DNA of 64,000 nt from Pseudomonas sp. UFMG81 (lineage in GTDB: Bacteria > Pseudomonadota > Gammaproteobacteria > Pseudomonadales > Pseudomonadaceae): the NCBI RefSeq assembly GCF_015354575.1, contig NZ_JACAFQ010000020.1, positions 32 to 64,031 on the forward strand, given 5' to 3'. Made by a program: the position numbers and the translations under genes. The notes below the pieces were generated by a model. That model had not been told where the DNA came from and searched no databases. It worked only from the letters and a program-made list of their open reading frames with translations. The first letter of the stretch is position 1; each line of letters starts with the position of its first letter. Of this stretch, positions 22,396 to 31,030 are shown in pieces.

Positions 22396-24066
22396 TCAAC
22401 CTGCCAGTTCCTGCACACTAATTTCACGCATCCTGAACTTCTGCACCTTCCCCGTCACCGTCATCGGGAAATCCTCGACAAAGCGGTAATGCCGAGGCGC
22501 CTTGAAGTGCGCCAAGCGCGCCTTGCACCACTGCTGCAATTCGTCAGCCGTGGCGCTGTGCCCAGGGTGCAGGCGAATCCACGCCACCACCTCCTCGCCA
22601 TACTTGCTGCACGGAATCCCCACCACCTGCGCCTCGGCCACCGCCGGGTGGGTGTGGAAGAACTCCTCCAGCTCACGCGGATAGATGTTCTCGCCGCCGC
22701 GAATGATCATGTCCTTGTTGCGCCCGACGATGCGTACATAGCCCTGTTCGTCCATCACCGCCAGGTCACCGGTGCGCATCCAGCGGGCCGGGTCGATGGC
22801 GTCATGGGTGGCCTGCAGGTTGTCCCAGTAGCCGAGCATCACGCTGTAGCCGCGGGTGCACAGCTCGCCGATCTCGCCGCGCGGGACGATGCAACCGTCG
22901 GCGTCCACCAGCTTGGTTTCCAGGTGCGGTTGAGTGCGGCCGACCGTGGTCACGCGCAACTCCAGCTCGTCGTCGGGGCCAGTCTGCAGCGACACCGGGC
23001 TGGTCTCGGTCATGCCATAGGCGATCTGCACCTGGGCCATGTGCATCTGCTCGATGACCTTGCGCATCACCTCGATCGGGCAGGTGGCGCCGGCCATGAT
23101 GCCGCTGCGCAGGGTCGAAAGGTCCAGCTGCGGGCGCACCGGGTGGTCGAGCATGGCGATGAACATGGTCGGCACCCCGTAGAGGATGCTGGCGCGCTCC
23201 TCACTCACGGCGCGCAGGGTGAGCTCGGCGTCGAAGGCGTCGTTGGGGTAGACCATGGTGCTGCCGTGGGTGATGCAGCCCAGGTTGGCCATGACCATGC
23301 CGAAGCAGTGGTACAGCGGCACCGGGATCACCATGCGGTCGTGCTCGGTGAGCCCGAGGCTTTCGCCGACCATGTAGCCGTTGTTGAGGATGTTGTAGTG
23401 GCTCAGGGTCGCGCCCTTGGGCGCGCCGGTGGTGCCAGAGGTGTACTGGATGTTTACCGGCTGGTCGAATTGCAGGCTGTTCTGGCGCAGCTCGAAGACG
23501 GCTGGATCTGTCTCCCCTGCCCTCCCGGCCAGGGCGGCCCAGGGCAGGAAGCCTTCCGGTGGCTCGGCGGCCAGGCTGATCACCCCGCGCAGGTCGGGCA
23601 GGCGCTCGCTGTTCAACTGGCCAAGCACATGTTGCGACAGCTCCGGCACCAGTTCCTGGACCATGGCGTGGTAGTCGGAGGTCTTGAACGCATCGGCACA
23701 CACCAGCCAGCGGCAGCCGGACTGGCGCAACACATACTCAAGCTCGCCCACCCGATAGGCCGGGTTGATATTGACCAGGATCGCGCCGACCTTGGCCGTG
23801 GCCAACTGCAGGATGCACCACTGGGCGCAGTTGGGCGCCCAGATGCCGACCCGCTCGCCGCCGGCCACCCCCAGCGCCATCAGCGCCCGGGCATGCAAAT
23901 CGACCTGTGCGGCCAGTTCGCGCCAGCTGTAGCGCAGGCCCTGATGCCGTACTACAAGCGCCTCGCGCTCGGCATGCCGGGCCACGGTGGCGTCGAAGGC
24001 CTGGCCGATGGTCAGGGTCAATAAAGGATGGTCCTGGCGGCCGCGGGTATAGCTTGGTTGAGGCAT
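22396..24066 (-). CDS. AMP-binding acyl-CoA ligase, 556 aa
   Basis: Activates a carboxylic acid to its CoA thioester through an acyl-adenylate. The P-loop-like YTSGTTGAPKGATLSH, the YGMTETSPVS motif, and the C-terminal MRTGDLAVMDEQGYVRIVGRNKD and VTGKVQKFRMRE (catalytic Lys) are all present. The gene is divergent from liuA across a region with two LiuR-type sites, as found in related pseudomonads, so a branched-chain or terpenoid-derived acid such as isovalerate is a plausible substrate. The leader before the ATG contains an AACAACCACAAGAAGG segment similar to Hfq/Crc targets. Substrate not determined by sequence. Confidence 0.88.
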   Translation of the reverse strand: MPQPSYTRGRQDHPLLTLTIGQAFDATVARHAEREALVVRHQGLRYSWRELAAQVDLHARALMALGVAGGERVGIWAPNCAQWCILQLATAKVGAILVNINPAYRVGELEYVLRQSGCRWLVCADAFKTSDYHAMVQELVPELSQHVLGQLNSERLPDLRGVISLAAEPPEGFLPWAALAGRAGETDPAVFELRQNSLQFDQPVNIQYTSGTTGAPKGATLSHYNILNNGYMVGESLGLTEHDRMVIPVPLYHCFGMVMANLGCITHGSTMVYPNDAFDAELTLRAVSEERASILYGVPTMFIAMLDHPVRPQLDLSTLRSGIMAGATCPIEVMRKVIEQMHMAQVQIAYGMTETSPVSLQTGPDDELELRVTTVGRTQPHLETKLVDADGCIVPRGEIGELCTRGYSVMLGYWDNLQATHDAIDPARWMRTGDLAVMDEQGYVRIVGRNKDMIIRGGENIYPRELEEFFHTHPAVAEAQVVGIPCSKYGEEVVAWIRLHPGHSATADELQQWCKARLAHFKAPRHYRFVEDFPMTVTGKVQKFRMREISVQELAG

Positions 24067-24130
24067 GGTGGTCCCTTCTTGTGGTTGTTCTGGGCATGAC
24101 TGAAGCAGGCGGCAAATACTCTGGCGCAGA

Positions 24131-24146
24131 TTTACGTTTACGTAAA
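24131..24146. promoter_or_regulatory. LiuR-type operator 1
   Basis: TTTACGTTTACGTAAA, a perfect palindrome of TTTACGT/ACGTAAA half-sites around two bases, 65 nt upstream of the ligase start. It resembles the published consensus for the MerR-family regulator LiuR of leucine/isovalerate catabolism. No liuR gene lies in this window. Confidence 0.65.
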
Positions 24147-24180
24147 GGTGATGATTCGATTGACAGTGCCGGGAGGCAGG

Positions 24181-24196
24181 TTTACGTTAACGTCAA
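24181..24196. promoter_or_regulatory. LiuR-type operator 2
   Basis: TTTACGTTAACGTCAA, the same half-sites with one change, starting 50 nt from operator 1. It is nearer liuA, so each divergent promoter may have its own operator. Confidence 0.65.
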
Positions 24197-24232
24197 GGTG
24201 AAAACAGCATCGAACCTTCGGGCGACATCGGA

Positions 24233-24326
24233 CCCTGTGGGAGCGGGCTTGCCCGCGAAAGCGATCATCCAGGCAATGACGGTGACCCTGCTGACGCTTT
24301 CGCGGGCAAGCCCGCTCCCACAGGGA
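24233..24326. repeat. REP palindrome pair inside the liu promoter region
   Basis: Inverted REP units with arms CCCTGTGGGAGCGGGCTTGC and GCAAGCCCGCTCCCACAGGG lie between LiuR operator 2 and liuA. The transcript from that operator would carry the full hairpin in its 5' leader, unless the promoter lies inside or after it. Confidence 0.9.
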
Positions 24327-24363
24327 CGGTGACCTACCCATGGGCTACGGTGTATCCAATTTC

Positions 24364-24374
24364 AAGAACAACAA
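24364..24374 (+). promoter_or_regulatory. Candidate Hfq/Crc target (CA motif) at liuA
   Basis: AAGAACAACAA overlaps the ribosome-binding region of liuA (ATG at 24385). It fits the AAnAAnAA pattern used for catabolite repression by Hfq/Crc in Pseudomonas. Confidence 0.5.
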
Positions 24375-24384
24375 GGTGCCCCGC

Positions 24385-25548
24385 ATGCATTACCCGACCC
24401 TGAACTTCGCCCTGGGCGAAACCATCGACATGCTCCGCGACCAGGTGCGCACCTTCGTCGCCGCCGAGCTGGCCCCGCGCGCCGCGCAGATCGACCACGA
24501 CAACCTGTTCCCCGCCGACATGTGGCGCAAGTTCGGCGACATGGGCCTGCTGGGCATTACCGTCTCGGAAGAGTACGGCGGCGCCGGCCTGGGCTACCTG
24601 GCCCACGTGGTGGCGATGGAAGAAATCAGCCGCGGGTCGGCCTCGGTGGCCCTGTCCTATGGCGCCCACTCCAACCTGTGCGTCAACCAGATCAACCGCA
24701 ACGGCACCCACGAGCAGAAACTCAAGTACCTGCCCAAGCTGATCAGCGGCGAGCACATCGGCGCCCTGGCCATGAGCGAGCCCAACGCCGGCTCCGACGT
24801 GGTGTCGATGAAACTGCGCGCCGAAAAGCGCGGCGACCGCTACGTGCTCAACGGCAGCAAGACCTGGATCACCAACGGCCCCGACGCCAACACCTACGTG
24901 ATCTACGCCAAGACCGACCTGGACAAGGGCCCCCACGGCATCACCGCATTCATCGTCGAACGCGACTGGAAAGGCTTCAGCCGCAGCAACAAATTCGACA
25001 AGCTGGGCATGCGCGGCTCCAACACCTGCGAGCTGTTCTTCGATGACGTGGAAGTGCCGGAAGAGAACATCCTCGGCCAACTCAACGGCGGCGTGCGGGT
25101 GCTGATGAGCGGCCTGGACTACGAGCGCGTGGTGCTCTCGGGCGGCCCGACCGGCATCATGCAAAGCTGCATGGACCTGGTCGTCCCCTACATCCACGAC
25201 CGCAAGCAGTTCGGCCAGAGCATCGGCGAGTTCCAGCTGATCCAGGGCAAGATCGCCGACATGTACACCCAGCTCAACGCCAGCCGCGCCTATCTCTACG
25301 CAGTGGCCCAGGCCTGCGACCGCGCCGAGACCACCCGCAAGGACGCCGCCGGGGTGATCCTGTACACCGCCGAGCGCGCCACACAGATGGCCCTGGAGGC
25401 GATCCAGATCCTCGGCGGCAACGGCTACATCAATGAATTCCCGGCCGGCCGCCTGCTGCGCGACGCCAAGCTGTACGAGATCGGCGCCGGCACCAGCGAA
25501 ATCCGCCGGATGCTGATCGGCCGCGAACTGTTCAACGAAACCCGCTGA
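24385..25548 (+). CDS. liuA: Isovaleryl-CoA dehydrogenase, 387 aa
   Basis: Oxidises isovaleryl-CoA to 3-methylcrotonyl-CoA with FAD, passing electrons to electron-transfer flavoprotein. Acyl-CoA dehydrogenase motifs are present: LGITVSEEYGGAG, ALAMSEPNAGSDVVSMKLRA, WITNGPDA and the C-terminal IQILGGNGYINEFPAGRLLRDAKLYEIGAGTSE. The catalytic base is E247 in DYERVVLSGGP, at the position that distinguishes isovaleryl-CoA dehydrogenase from straight-chain enzymes. The start MHYPTLNFALGE is chosen over an in-frame ATG at 24340 because AAGG lies just upstream. First gene of liuABCD; 19 nt before liuB. Confidence 0.94.
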   Translation: MHYPTLNFALGETIDMLRDQVRTFVAAELAPRAAQIDHDNLFPADMWRKFGDMGLLGITVSEEYGGAGLGYLAHVVAMEEISRGSASVALSYGAHSNLCVNQINRNGTHEQKLKYLPKLISGEHIGALAMSEPNAGSDVVSMKLRAEKRGDRYVLNGSKTWITNGPDANTYVIYAKTDLDKGPHGITAFIVERDWKGFSRSNKFDKLGMRGSNTCELFFDDVEVPEENILGQLNGGVRVLMSGLDYERVVLSGGPTGIMQSCMDLVVPYIHDRKQFGQSIGEFQLIQGKIADMYTQLNASRAYLYAVAQACDRAETTRKDAAGVILYTAERATQMALEAIQILGGNGYINEFPAGRLLRDAKLYEIGAGTSEIRRMLIGRELFNETR

Positions 25549-25567
25549 GCATAAGGAACGGGCGCAC

Positions 25568-27175
25568 ATGGCTACCTTGCACACCCAGATCAACCCGCGC
25601 TCGGCGGAGTTCGCCGGCAACAGCGCGGCCATGCTCGAGCAGGTCACGAAACTGCGCGGCCTGCTCGCCCAGGTCAGCCAGGGCGGCGGGCTCAAGGCCC
25701 AGCAACGGCACACCTCGCGCGGCAAACTGCTGCCCCGCGAGCGCATCGACCGCCTGCTCGACCCGGGCTCGCCGTTCCTCGAAATCGGCCAGCTGGCGGC
25801 CCATGAGGTGTATGGCGAGGACGTGCCCGCCGCGGGTGTGATCGCCGGCATCGGCCGCGTCGAAGGCGTGGAGTGCATGATCGTGGCCAACGACGCCACG
25901 GTCAAAGGCGGCTCGTACTACCCGCTGACCGTCAAAAAACACCTGCGCGCCCAGACCATCGCCCTGCAGAACCGCCTGCCGTGCATCTACCTGGTGGACT
26001 CCGGCGGCGCCAACCTGCCGCGCCAGGACGAGGTGTTCCCCGACCGCGAGCACTTCGGGCGGATCTTCTTCAACCAGGCCAACATGAGCGCCCTGGGCAT
26101 CCCGCAGATCGCCGTGGTGATGGGCTCGTGTACCGCTGGCGGTGCTTATGTGCCAGCCATGGCCGACGAGGCGATCATGGTGCGCCAGCAGGCGACCATC
26201 TTCCTCGCCGGCCCTCCCCTGGTAAAAGCAGCAACGGGTGAAGTGGTCAGCGCCGAAGACCTGGGCGGCGCCGACGTGCACTGCCGCACCAGCGGCGTAG
26301 CCGACCATTACGCCGATAACGACGAACACGCCCTGGCCATCGCCCGGCGCAGCGTGGCCAACCTCAACTGGCACAAGCTGGGCAAGTTGCAGTGCCAGGC
26401 ACCGATTGCCCCGCTGTATGGCGCCGAAGAGCTTTACGGCGTGGTCCCGGCCGACGCCAAGCAGCCGTTCGATGTGCGCGAGGTGATCGCGCGCCTTGTC
26501 GACGGCTCGGTGTTCGATGAATTCAAGGCACTGTTCGGCACCACCCTGGTGTGCGGCTTCGCCCACCTGCACGGCTACCCGGTGGCAATCCTGGCCAACA
26601 ACGGCATCCTGTTCGCCGAGGCTGCACAAAAAGGCGCGCACTTCATCGAACTGGCCTGCCAACGCGGCATTCCGCTGCTGTTCCTGCAGAACATCACCGG
26701 CTTCATGGTCGGTAAAAAGTATGAAGAAGGCGGCATCGCCAAGCACGGCGCCAAGCTGGTGACCGCGGTGGCCTGCGCCCAGGTGCCGAAGTTCACGGTG
26801 ATCATCGGCGGTAGCTTCGGTGCCGGCAACTACGGCACGTGTGGCCGCGCCTACGACCCGCGCTTTTTGTGGATGTGGCCAAACGCGCGCATTGGCGTGA
26901 TGGGTGCCGAACAGGCGGCCGGCGTGCTGGCCCAGGTCAAGCGCGAACAGAGCGAACGCAGTGGCGAGGTGTTCAGCCTGGAAGACGAGAAAAAGCTCAA
27001 GCAGCCGATCCTCGACCAGTACGAACACCAAGGTCACCCCTACTATTCCAGCGCCCGGCTGTGGGACGACGGCGTCATCGACCCGGCGCAGACCCGCGAC
27101 GTGCTGGGCCTGGCACTCTCCGCCGCGCTCAACGCCCCGATCGAACAGAGCCGCTTCGGCATTTTCCGGATGTGA
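25568..27175 (+). CDS. liuB: Methylcrotonyl-CoA carboxylase, carboxyltransferase subunit, 535 aa
   Basis: Transfers carboxyl from carboxybiotin to 3-methylcrotonyl-CoA, forming 3-methylglutaconyl-CoA. It is a carboxyltransferase (crotonase-fold) with N-terminal LLPRERIDRLLDPGSPFLE, the YLVDSGGANLPRQDEVFPD segment, MGSCTAGGAYVPAMADE oxyanion region, and the C-terminal QNITGFMVGKKYEEGGIAKHGAK and GGSFGAGNYGTCGRAYDPRF. Length is normal for the beta subunit. It works with LiuD as a biotin-dependent complex and is followed after 3 nt by liuC. Confidence 0.95.
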   Translation: MATLHTQINPRSAEFAGNSAAMLEQVTKLRGLLAQVSQGGGLKAQQRHTSRGKLLPRERIDRLLDPGSPFLEIGQLAAHEVYGEDVPAAGVIAGIGRVEGVECMIVANDATVKGGSYYPLTVKKHLRAQTIALQNRLPCIYLVDSGGANLPRQDEVFPDREHFGRIFFNQANMSALGIPQIAVVMGSCTAGGAYVPAMADEAIMVRQQATIFLAGPPLVKAATGEVVSAEDLGGADVHCRTSGVADHYADNDEHALAIARRSVANLNWHKLGKLQCQAPIAPLYGAEELYGVVPADAKQPFDVREVIARLVDGSVFDEFKALFGTTLVCGFAHLHGYPVAILANNGILFAEAAQKGAHFIELACQRGIPLLFLQNITGFMVGKKYEEGGIAKHGAKLVTAVACAQVPKFTVIIGGSFGAGNYGTCGRAYDPRFLWMWPNARIGVMGAEQAAGVLAQVKREQSERSGEVFSLEDEKKLKQPILDQYEHQGHPYYSSARLWDDGVIDPAQTRDVLGLALSAALNAPIEQSRFGIFRM

Positions 27176-27178
27176 CCC

Positions 27179-27994
27179 ATGACCGATTTCGCCACTATCG
27201 AGCTGGAACACGACCCTCGCGGCTTCACCACCCTGTGGCTGAGCCGGGAAGACAAGAACAACGCCTTCAACGCGCAGATGATCCGCGAGCTGATCGTCGC
27301 CCTGGACCGCCTGGCCGAAGACAGCAACCTGCGCTTCGTGCTGCTGCGTGGCCGTGGCCGGCACTTCAGCGCCGGCGCCGACCTGGCCTGGATGCAGCAA
27401 TCGGCGCAGCTGGACTTCAACACCAACCTCGATGACGCCCGCGAGCTGGGCGAGCTGATGTACGCCCTGCACCGGCTCAAGGCACCCACCCTGGCCGTGG
27501 TGCAAGGTGCGGCCTTCGGTGGTGCGCTGGGGCTGATCAGTTGCTGCGACATGGCCATCGGCGCCGAAGATGCCCAGTTGTGCCTGTCGGAAGTGCGCAT
27601 TGGCCTGGCCCCGGCGGTGATCAGCCCGTTCGTGGTCAAGGCCATCGGCGAGCGTGCCGCGCGCCGCTATGCCCTGACCGCCGAACGTTTCAGCGGCGTA
27701 CGCGCCCGTGAACTGGGCCTGCTGGCCGAGGTGTACCCGGCCAGCGAGCTGGACGCTCAGGCCGAGGCCTGGGTGGACAATCTGCTGCAGAACAGCCCCC
27801 AGGCCCTGCGCGCCACCAAGGACCTGCTGCGCGAAGTGGACGACGGCGAGCTCAGCCCTGCCCTGCGCCGCTATTGCGAGAACACCATCGCCCGTATCCG
27901 TGTCAGCGCCGAAGGCCAGGAGGGCTTGCGCGCCTTCCTGGAAAAACGCCGCCCCGCCTGGCAAACCGAACAGAAGAAGGAACCGCGCCCATGA
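27179..27994 (+). CDS. liuC: Methylglutaconyl-CoA hydratase, 271 aa
   Basis: Hydrates 3-methylglutaconyl-CoA to HMG-CoA in leucine breakdown. Enoyl-CoA hydratase features: GRGRHFSAGADLAWMQ (oxyanion-hole loop), VVQGAAFGGALGLISCCDMAIG, and SEVRIGLAPAVISPFV with Glu in the active-site region. The position between the two methylcrotonyl-CoA carboxylase subunits identifies the substrate better than the family does. Starts 3 nt after liuB and overlaps liuD by 4 nt (ATGA). The following enzyme, HMG-CoA lyase (liuE/mvaB), is not next to this operon. Confidence 0.92.
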   Translation: MTDFATIELEHDPRGFTTLWLSREDKNNAFNAQMIRELIVALDRLAEDSNLRFVLLRGRGRHFSAGADLAWMQQSAQLDFNTNLDDARELGELMYALHRLKAPTLAVVQGAAFGGALGLISCCDMAIGAEDAQLCLSEVRIGLAPAVISPFVVKAIGERAARRYALTAERFSGVRARELGLLAEVYPASELDAQAEAWVDNLLQNSPQALRATKDLLREVDDGELSPALRRYCENTIARIRVSAEGQEGLRAFLEKRRPAWQTEQKKEPRP

Positions 27995-29946
27995 GCCGTC
28001 CCACCCTGACCACCCTGCTGGTCGCCAACCGCGGCGAGATCGCCTGCCGGGTGATGCGCACCGCCAAGGCCATGGGCCTGACCACGGTCGCCGTGCACAG
28101 CGCCACCGACCGCGACGCCCGCCACAGCCGCGAGGCTGATATTCGTGTCGACCTGGGTGGTAGCAAGGCCGCCGACAGCTACCTGGTGATCGACAAGCTG
28201 ATCGCCGCCGCCAAGAACAGTGGCGCCCAAGCCATTCACCCGGGCTACGGTTTTCTGTCGGAAAACGCAGGCTTCGCCCGTGCCATCGAACAGGCTGGGC
28301 TGATCTTCCTCGGGCCACCGGCCAGCGCCATCGACGCCATGGGCAGCAAGTCGGCGGCCAAGGCACTGATGGAGTCCGCTGGCGTACCGTTGGTACCGGG
28401 CTACCACGGCGAAGCCCAGGACCTCGACACCTTCCGCGCCGCGGCCGAGCGCATCGGTTACCCGGTGCTGCTCAAGGCCAGCGCTGGCGGTGGCGGCAAG
28501 GGCATGAAAGTGGTCGAGGACGAAAGCCAGTTGGCCGACGCCCTGGCCTCAGCGCAACGTGAAGCGCAATCGTCGTTCGGCGATGCGCGCATGCTGGTGG
28601 AAAAATACGTACTCAAGCCACGCCACGTGGAAATCCAGGTGTTCGCCGACCAGCACGGCAACTGCCTTTATCTCAATGAGCGCGACTGCTCGATCCAGCG
28701 CCGCCATCAGAAAGTCGTGGAGGAAGCACCAGCTCCGGGTCTTTCTGCCGAACTGCGCCAGGCCATGGGCCAGGCGGCGGTGCGCGCAGCCCAGGCCATC
28801 GGCTATGTCGGCGCCGGCACCGTGGAATTTCTGCTCGACGCCCGCGGCGAGTTTTTCTTCATGGAGATGAATACCCGCCTGCAGGTCGAGCACCCGGTCA
28901 CCGAAGCCATCACCGGGCTCGACCTGGTGGCCTGGCAGATCCGCGTCGCCTGTGGCGAAGCGCTGCCGATCACCCAGGAGCAGGTGCCGCTGATCGGCCA
29001 TGCCATCGAAGTGCGGCTGTACGCGGAGGATCCGGCCAACGAATTCCTGCCGGCCACTGGCACCCTGGCGCTGTACCGTGAGTCGGCACCGGGTGAAGGG
29101 CGACGGGTGGACAGTGGGGTCAGCGAGGGTGATGTGGTGTCGCCCTTCTATGACCCGATGCTGGGCAAGCTGATCGCCTGGGGCCAGGACCGCGAGCAGG
29201 CGCGCCTGCGGCTGCTGGCGATGCTCGATGAGTTCGCCATTGGCGGGGTGAAGACCAACATCGCCTTCCTGCGCCGCATCCTCGCCCACCCAGCCTTTGC
29301 CGCTGCCGAACTGGACACCGGGTTCATCCCGCGTCATCAGGACGTGTTGCTGCCCCCGGTCGAAGCCTTGCCGGCGCCGTTCTGGGAGGCTGCCGCCGAA
29401 GCCTGGCTACAGAGCGAGCCCGCCTTGTTGCGCCATGACGACCCCGCCTCGCCGTGGGCTGCCCGGGATGGCCTGCGCCTGGGCCTGCCGGCGCGCAGCA
29501 CGCTGCACTTGCAATGCGAGGGTCACGAACAGGCCATCGCCCTGGAGCGCAGCGCGCCGTCTACCTACCAACTGGCGGGTGAGCAGCTGTGCCACGACCA
29601 GGACGGCCTGCGCAGGCGTCACCTGGCCGTGCGCCGTGGCGCCACCCTGTACCTGCAATGGCAAGGCGAGCTGCATGCTGTCAGTGTGCACGACCCGATC
29701 GCCGCCGCCGAGGCCAGCCACAGCCACCAGGGTGGCCTGGGCGCGCCCATGAACGGCAGCATCGTGCGCGTGCTGGTCGAGCCGGGCCAGGCCGTGGAGG
29801 CCGGCACCGCGCTGGTGGTGCTGGAGGCGATGAAGATGGAACACAGCATCCGCGCGCCCCATGGCGGGACGGTGAAGGCGCTGTTCTGCCAGGAAGGGGA
29901 TATGGTCAGCGAGGGGGCGGTGCTGGTGGAGTTGGAGGGGGCGTGA
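27991..29946 (+). CDS. liuD: Methylcrotonyl-CoA carboxylase, biotin-containing subunit, 651 aa
   Basis: Carboxylates its own biotin with ATP and bicarbonate, supplying the LiuB transferase. The biotin carboxylase part (about 1-450) has LVANRGEIACRVMRTAK, HPGYGFLSENAGFARA, ASAGGGGKGMKVV (ATP grasp) and EMNTRLQVEHPVTE. The C-terminal biotin-carrier domain has the motif EAMKMEHS with biotinyl Lys615. The ATG at 27991 within the liuC stop is chosen rather than frames beginning inside liuC. Last gene of the operon. Confidence 0.95.
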   Translation: MSRPTLTTLLVANRGEIACRVMRTAKAMGLTTVAVHSATDRDARHSREADIRVDLGGSKAADSYLVIDKLIAAAKNSGAQAIHPGYGFLSENAGFARAIEQAGLIFLGPPASAIDAMGSKSAAKALMESAGVPLVPGYHGEAQDLDTFRAAAERIGYPVLLKASAGGGGKGMKVVEDESQLADALASAQREAQSSFGDARMLVEKYVLKPRHVEIQVFADQHGNCLYLNERDCSIQRRHQKVVEEAPAPGLSAELRQAMGQAAVRAAQAIGYVGAGTVEFLLDARGEFFFMEMNTRLQVEHPVTEAITGLDLVAWQIRVACGEALPITQEQVPLIGHAIEVRLYAEDPANEFLPATGTLALYRESAPGEGRRVDSGVSEGDVVSPFYDPMLGKLIAWGQDREQARLRLLAMLDEFAIGGVKTNIAFLRRILAHPAFAAAELDTGFIPRHQDVLLPPVEALPAPFWEAAAEAWLQSEPALLRHDDPASPWAARDGLRLGLPARSTLHLQCEGHEQAIALERSAPSTYQLAGEQLCHDQDGLRRRHLAVRRGATLYLQWQGELHAVSVHDPIAAAEASHSHQGGLGAPMNGSIVRVLVEPGQAVEAGTALVVLEAMKMEHSIRAPHGGTVKALFCQEGDMVSEGAVLVELEGA

Positions 29947-29988
29947 TGGCTGGGATGCACTTGCCGAAAGGTTTGTAGCGCCTATGAA

Positions 29989-30235
29989 ATCGAGCGCCGC
30001 CCGCGCGGCGCATCGCTGGCAAGCCAGCTCCCACATCTGTTTCGGGCCAATTATGTCTGTGAGGTCTCCACTGTCCGCCTTGGTGCATGCCTCAAGTCTA
30101 GTGGGGCGGCATCAGCGCCAACGCTGAAACCGCGTCGTACAAACAGGGCGGACAGTGGAGATGGACCAGGAGTAACTGGCCCGAAAAATGTGGGAGCTGG
30201 CTTGCCAGCGATGCGCCGCGCGGGCGGCGCTCGAT
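29989..30235. repeat. Nested inverted repeat (REP outer arms, distinct inner arms)
   Basis: Outer arms of about 46 perfect bases (29989-30035 and 30189-30235), combining ATCGAGCGCCGCCCGCGCGG with a REP core, continue with small gaps through TTTCGGGCCA/TGGCCC. The enclosed about 130 nt contain a second inverted pair, TCTCCACTGTCCGCC (30065-30079) and GGCGGACAGTGGAGA (30147-30161). This fills the 352-nt gap between liuD and the convergent regulator; no gene is seen in it. Confidence 0.85.
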
Positions 30236-30298
30236 CTCAAGAGCGCTGCAAGGCTATCGCCCTGCACCTCTACTCCTCAACGCGGTACCTGCCAAGAT

Positions 30299-30961
30299 CT
30301 ACAACACCCCATGCATCCGTACCACGACGCCAAGAAACTCACAGCCTTCCTCGCACAGCAGCGTCGGGTAACTGCCATTGAGCGCCTTGAGGTAGAGCTG
30401 CCCGCCCTCTTCGGCCAGTTGCCGGAAAATCGGCGTTTTGCCCGGCAACCGGGCAATGACCAGACGCCCCGGTTCCGCTACCAGGCCATCGTCGACCAGA
30501 ATTCGTACTCGCTCAGGCACACTCTTGCCACTGGCCGCGCTCATGGTGTCGTTTTCCACCGTCAACCAGAACGCCTTGCCCTGCGCCAGATAGTCGGTCT
30601 GCTCGAACGCACCAGGCGCAGCAGCCTCTTCCTGCCCTAACGCTCCCCAGTCGCGCACCGGGTAGCGGAAGCACACAAAGTATTTTGCCGGCCCGTCCGC
30701 ATCGTCGTCTTCCACACCATAGCGGCCCGGCGTTTCACCTACCTGCCCTTGCACGCGCAACTGCATGCTGACGTGGTAGTGCGGCATGCCGAGCTCGACG
30801 AACACCCGGTTCATCGAGTCGACCCGGGGCTGGCGCCGTTTGTTGAGCCAGTGGCCGATGCTGCCCTGGGAAACCCCGACACGCTCGGCGAGCTGCTCCT
30901 GGGAGATATCGAGCTCCTCTATCCGGTCCCGGACGAGGGTAATCCATTTGTCCATATTCAT
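30299..30961 (-). CDS. XRE-family regulator with degenerate S24/LexA-like C-terminus, 220 aa
   Basis: An N-terminal helix-turn-helix (residues about 7-60: ISQEQLAERVGVSQGSIGHWLNKRRQPRV) precedes a LexA/CI-type C-terminal domain. At the serine of the usual GDSM motif there is NDTM (T139), and the lysine of the VKRL-type segment is Arg180; no Ala-Gly cleavage bond is evident between the domains. It therefore looks unable to self-cleave. The ATG at 30961 is chosen; GTG at 30970 has a better-spaced AAGGAGG and is a real alternative. It is divergent from the DUF6124 gene and has AATAC/GTATT palindromes upstream, likely its operators. Confidence 0.82.
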   Translation of the reverse strand: MNMDKWITLVRDRIEELDISQEQLAERVGVSQGSIGHWLNKRRQPRVDSMNRVFVELGMPHYHVSMQLRVQGQVGETPGRYGVEDDDADGPAKYFVCFRYPVRDWGALGQEEAAAPGAFEQTDYLAQGKAFWLTVENDTMSAASGKSVPERVRILVDDGLVAEPGRLVIARLPGKTPIFRQLAEEGGQLYLKALNGSYPTLLCEEGCEFLGVVVRMHGVL

Positions 30962-30994
30962 CGCAGGCACGATACGGACTGCCTCCTTGCGCTC

Positions 30995-31014
30995 AATACA
31001 CATCAAGTAGTATT
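30995..31014. promoter_or_regulatory. Candidate repressor operator, wide palindrome
   Basis: AATAC and GTATT half-sites separated by 10 nt in the divergent region between the XRE regulator and the DUF6124 gene. The same half-sites recur at 31031-31045. Confidence 0.45.
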
Positions 31015-31030
31015 TACCAAACCACACCCA

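Noticed and set aside
29947..30298. A transposon with terminal inverted repeats
   Set aside because: The inverted arms are REP-derived and no transposase or target duplication is seen; kept as a repeat structure only.
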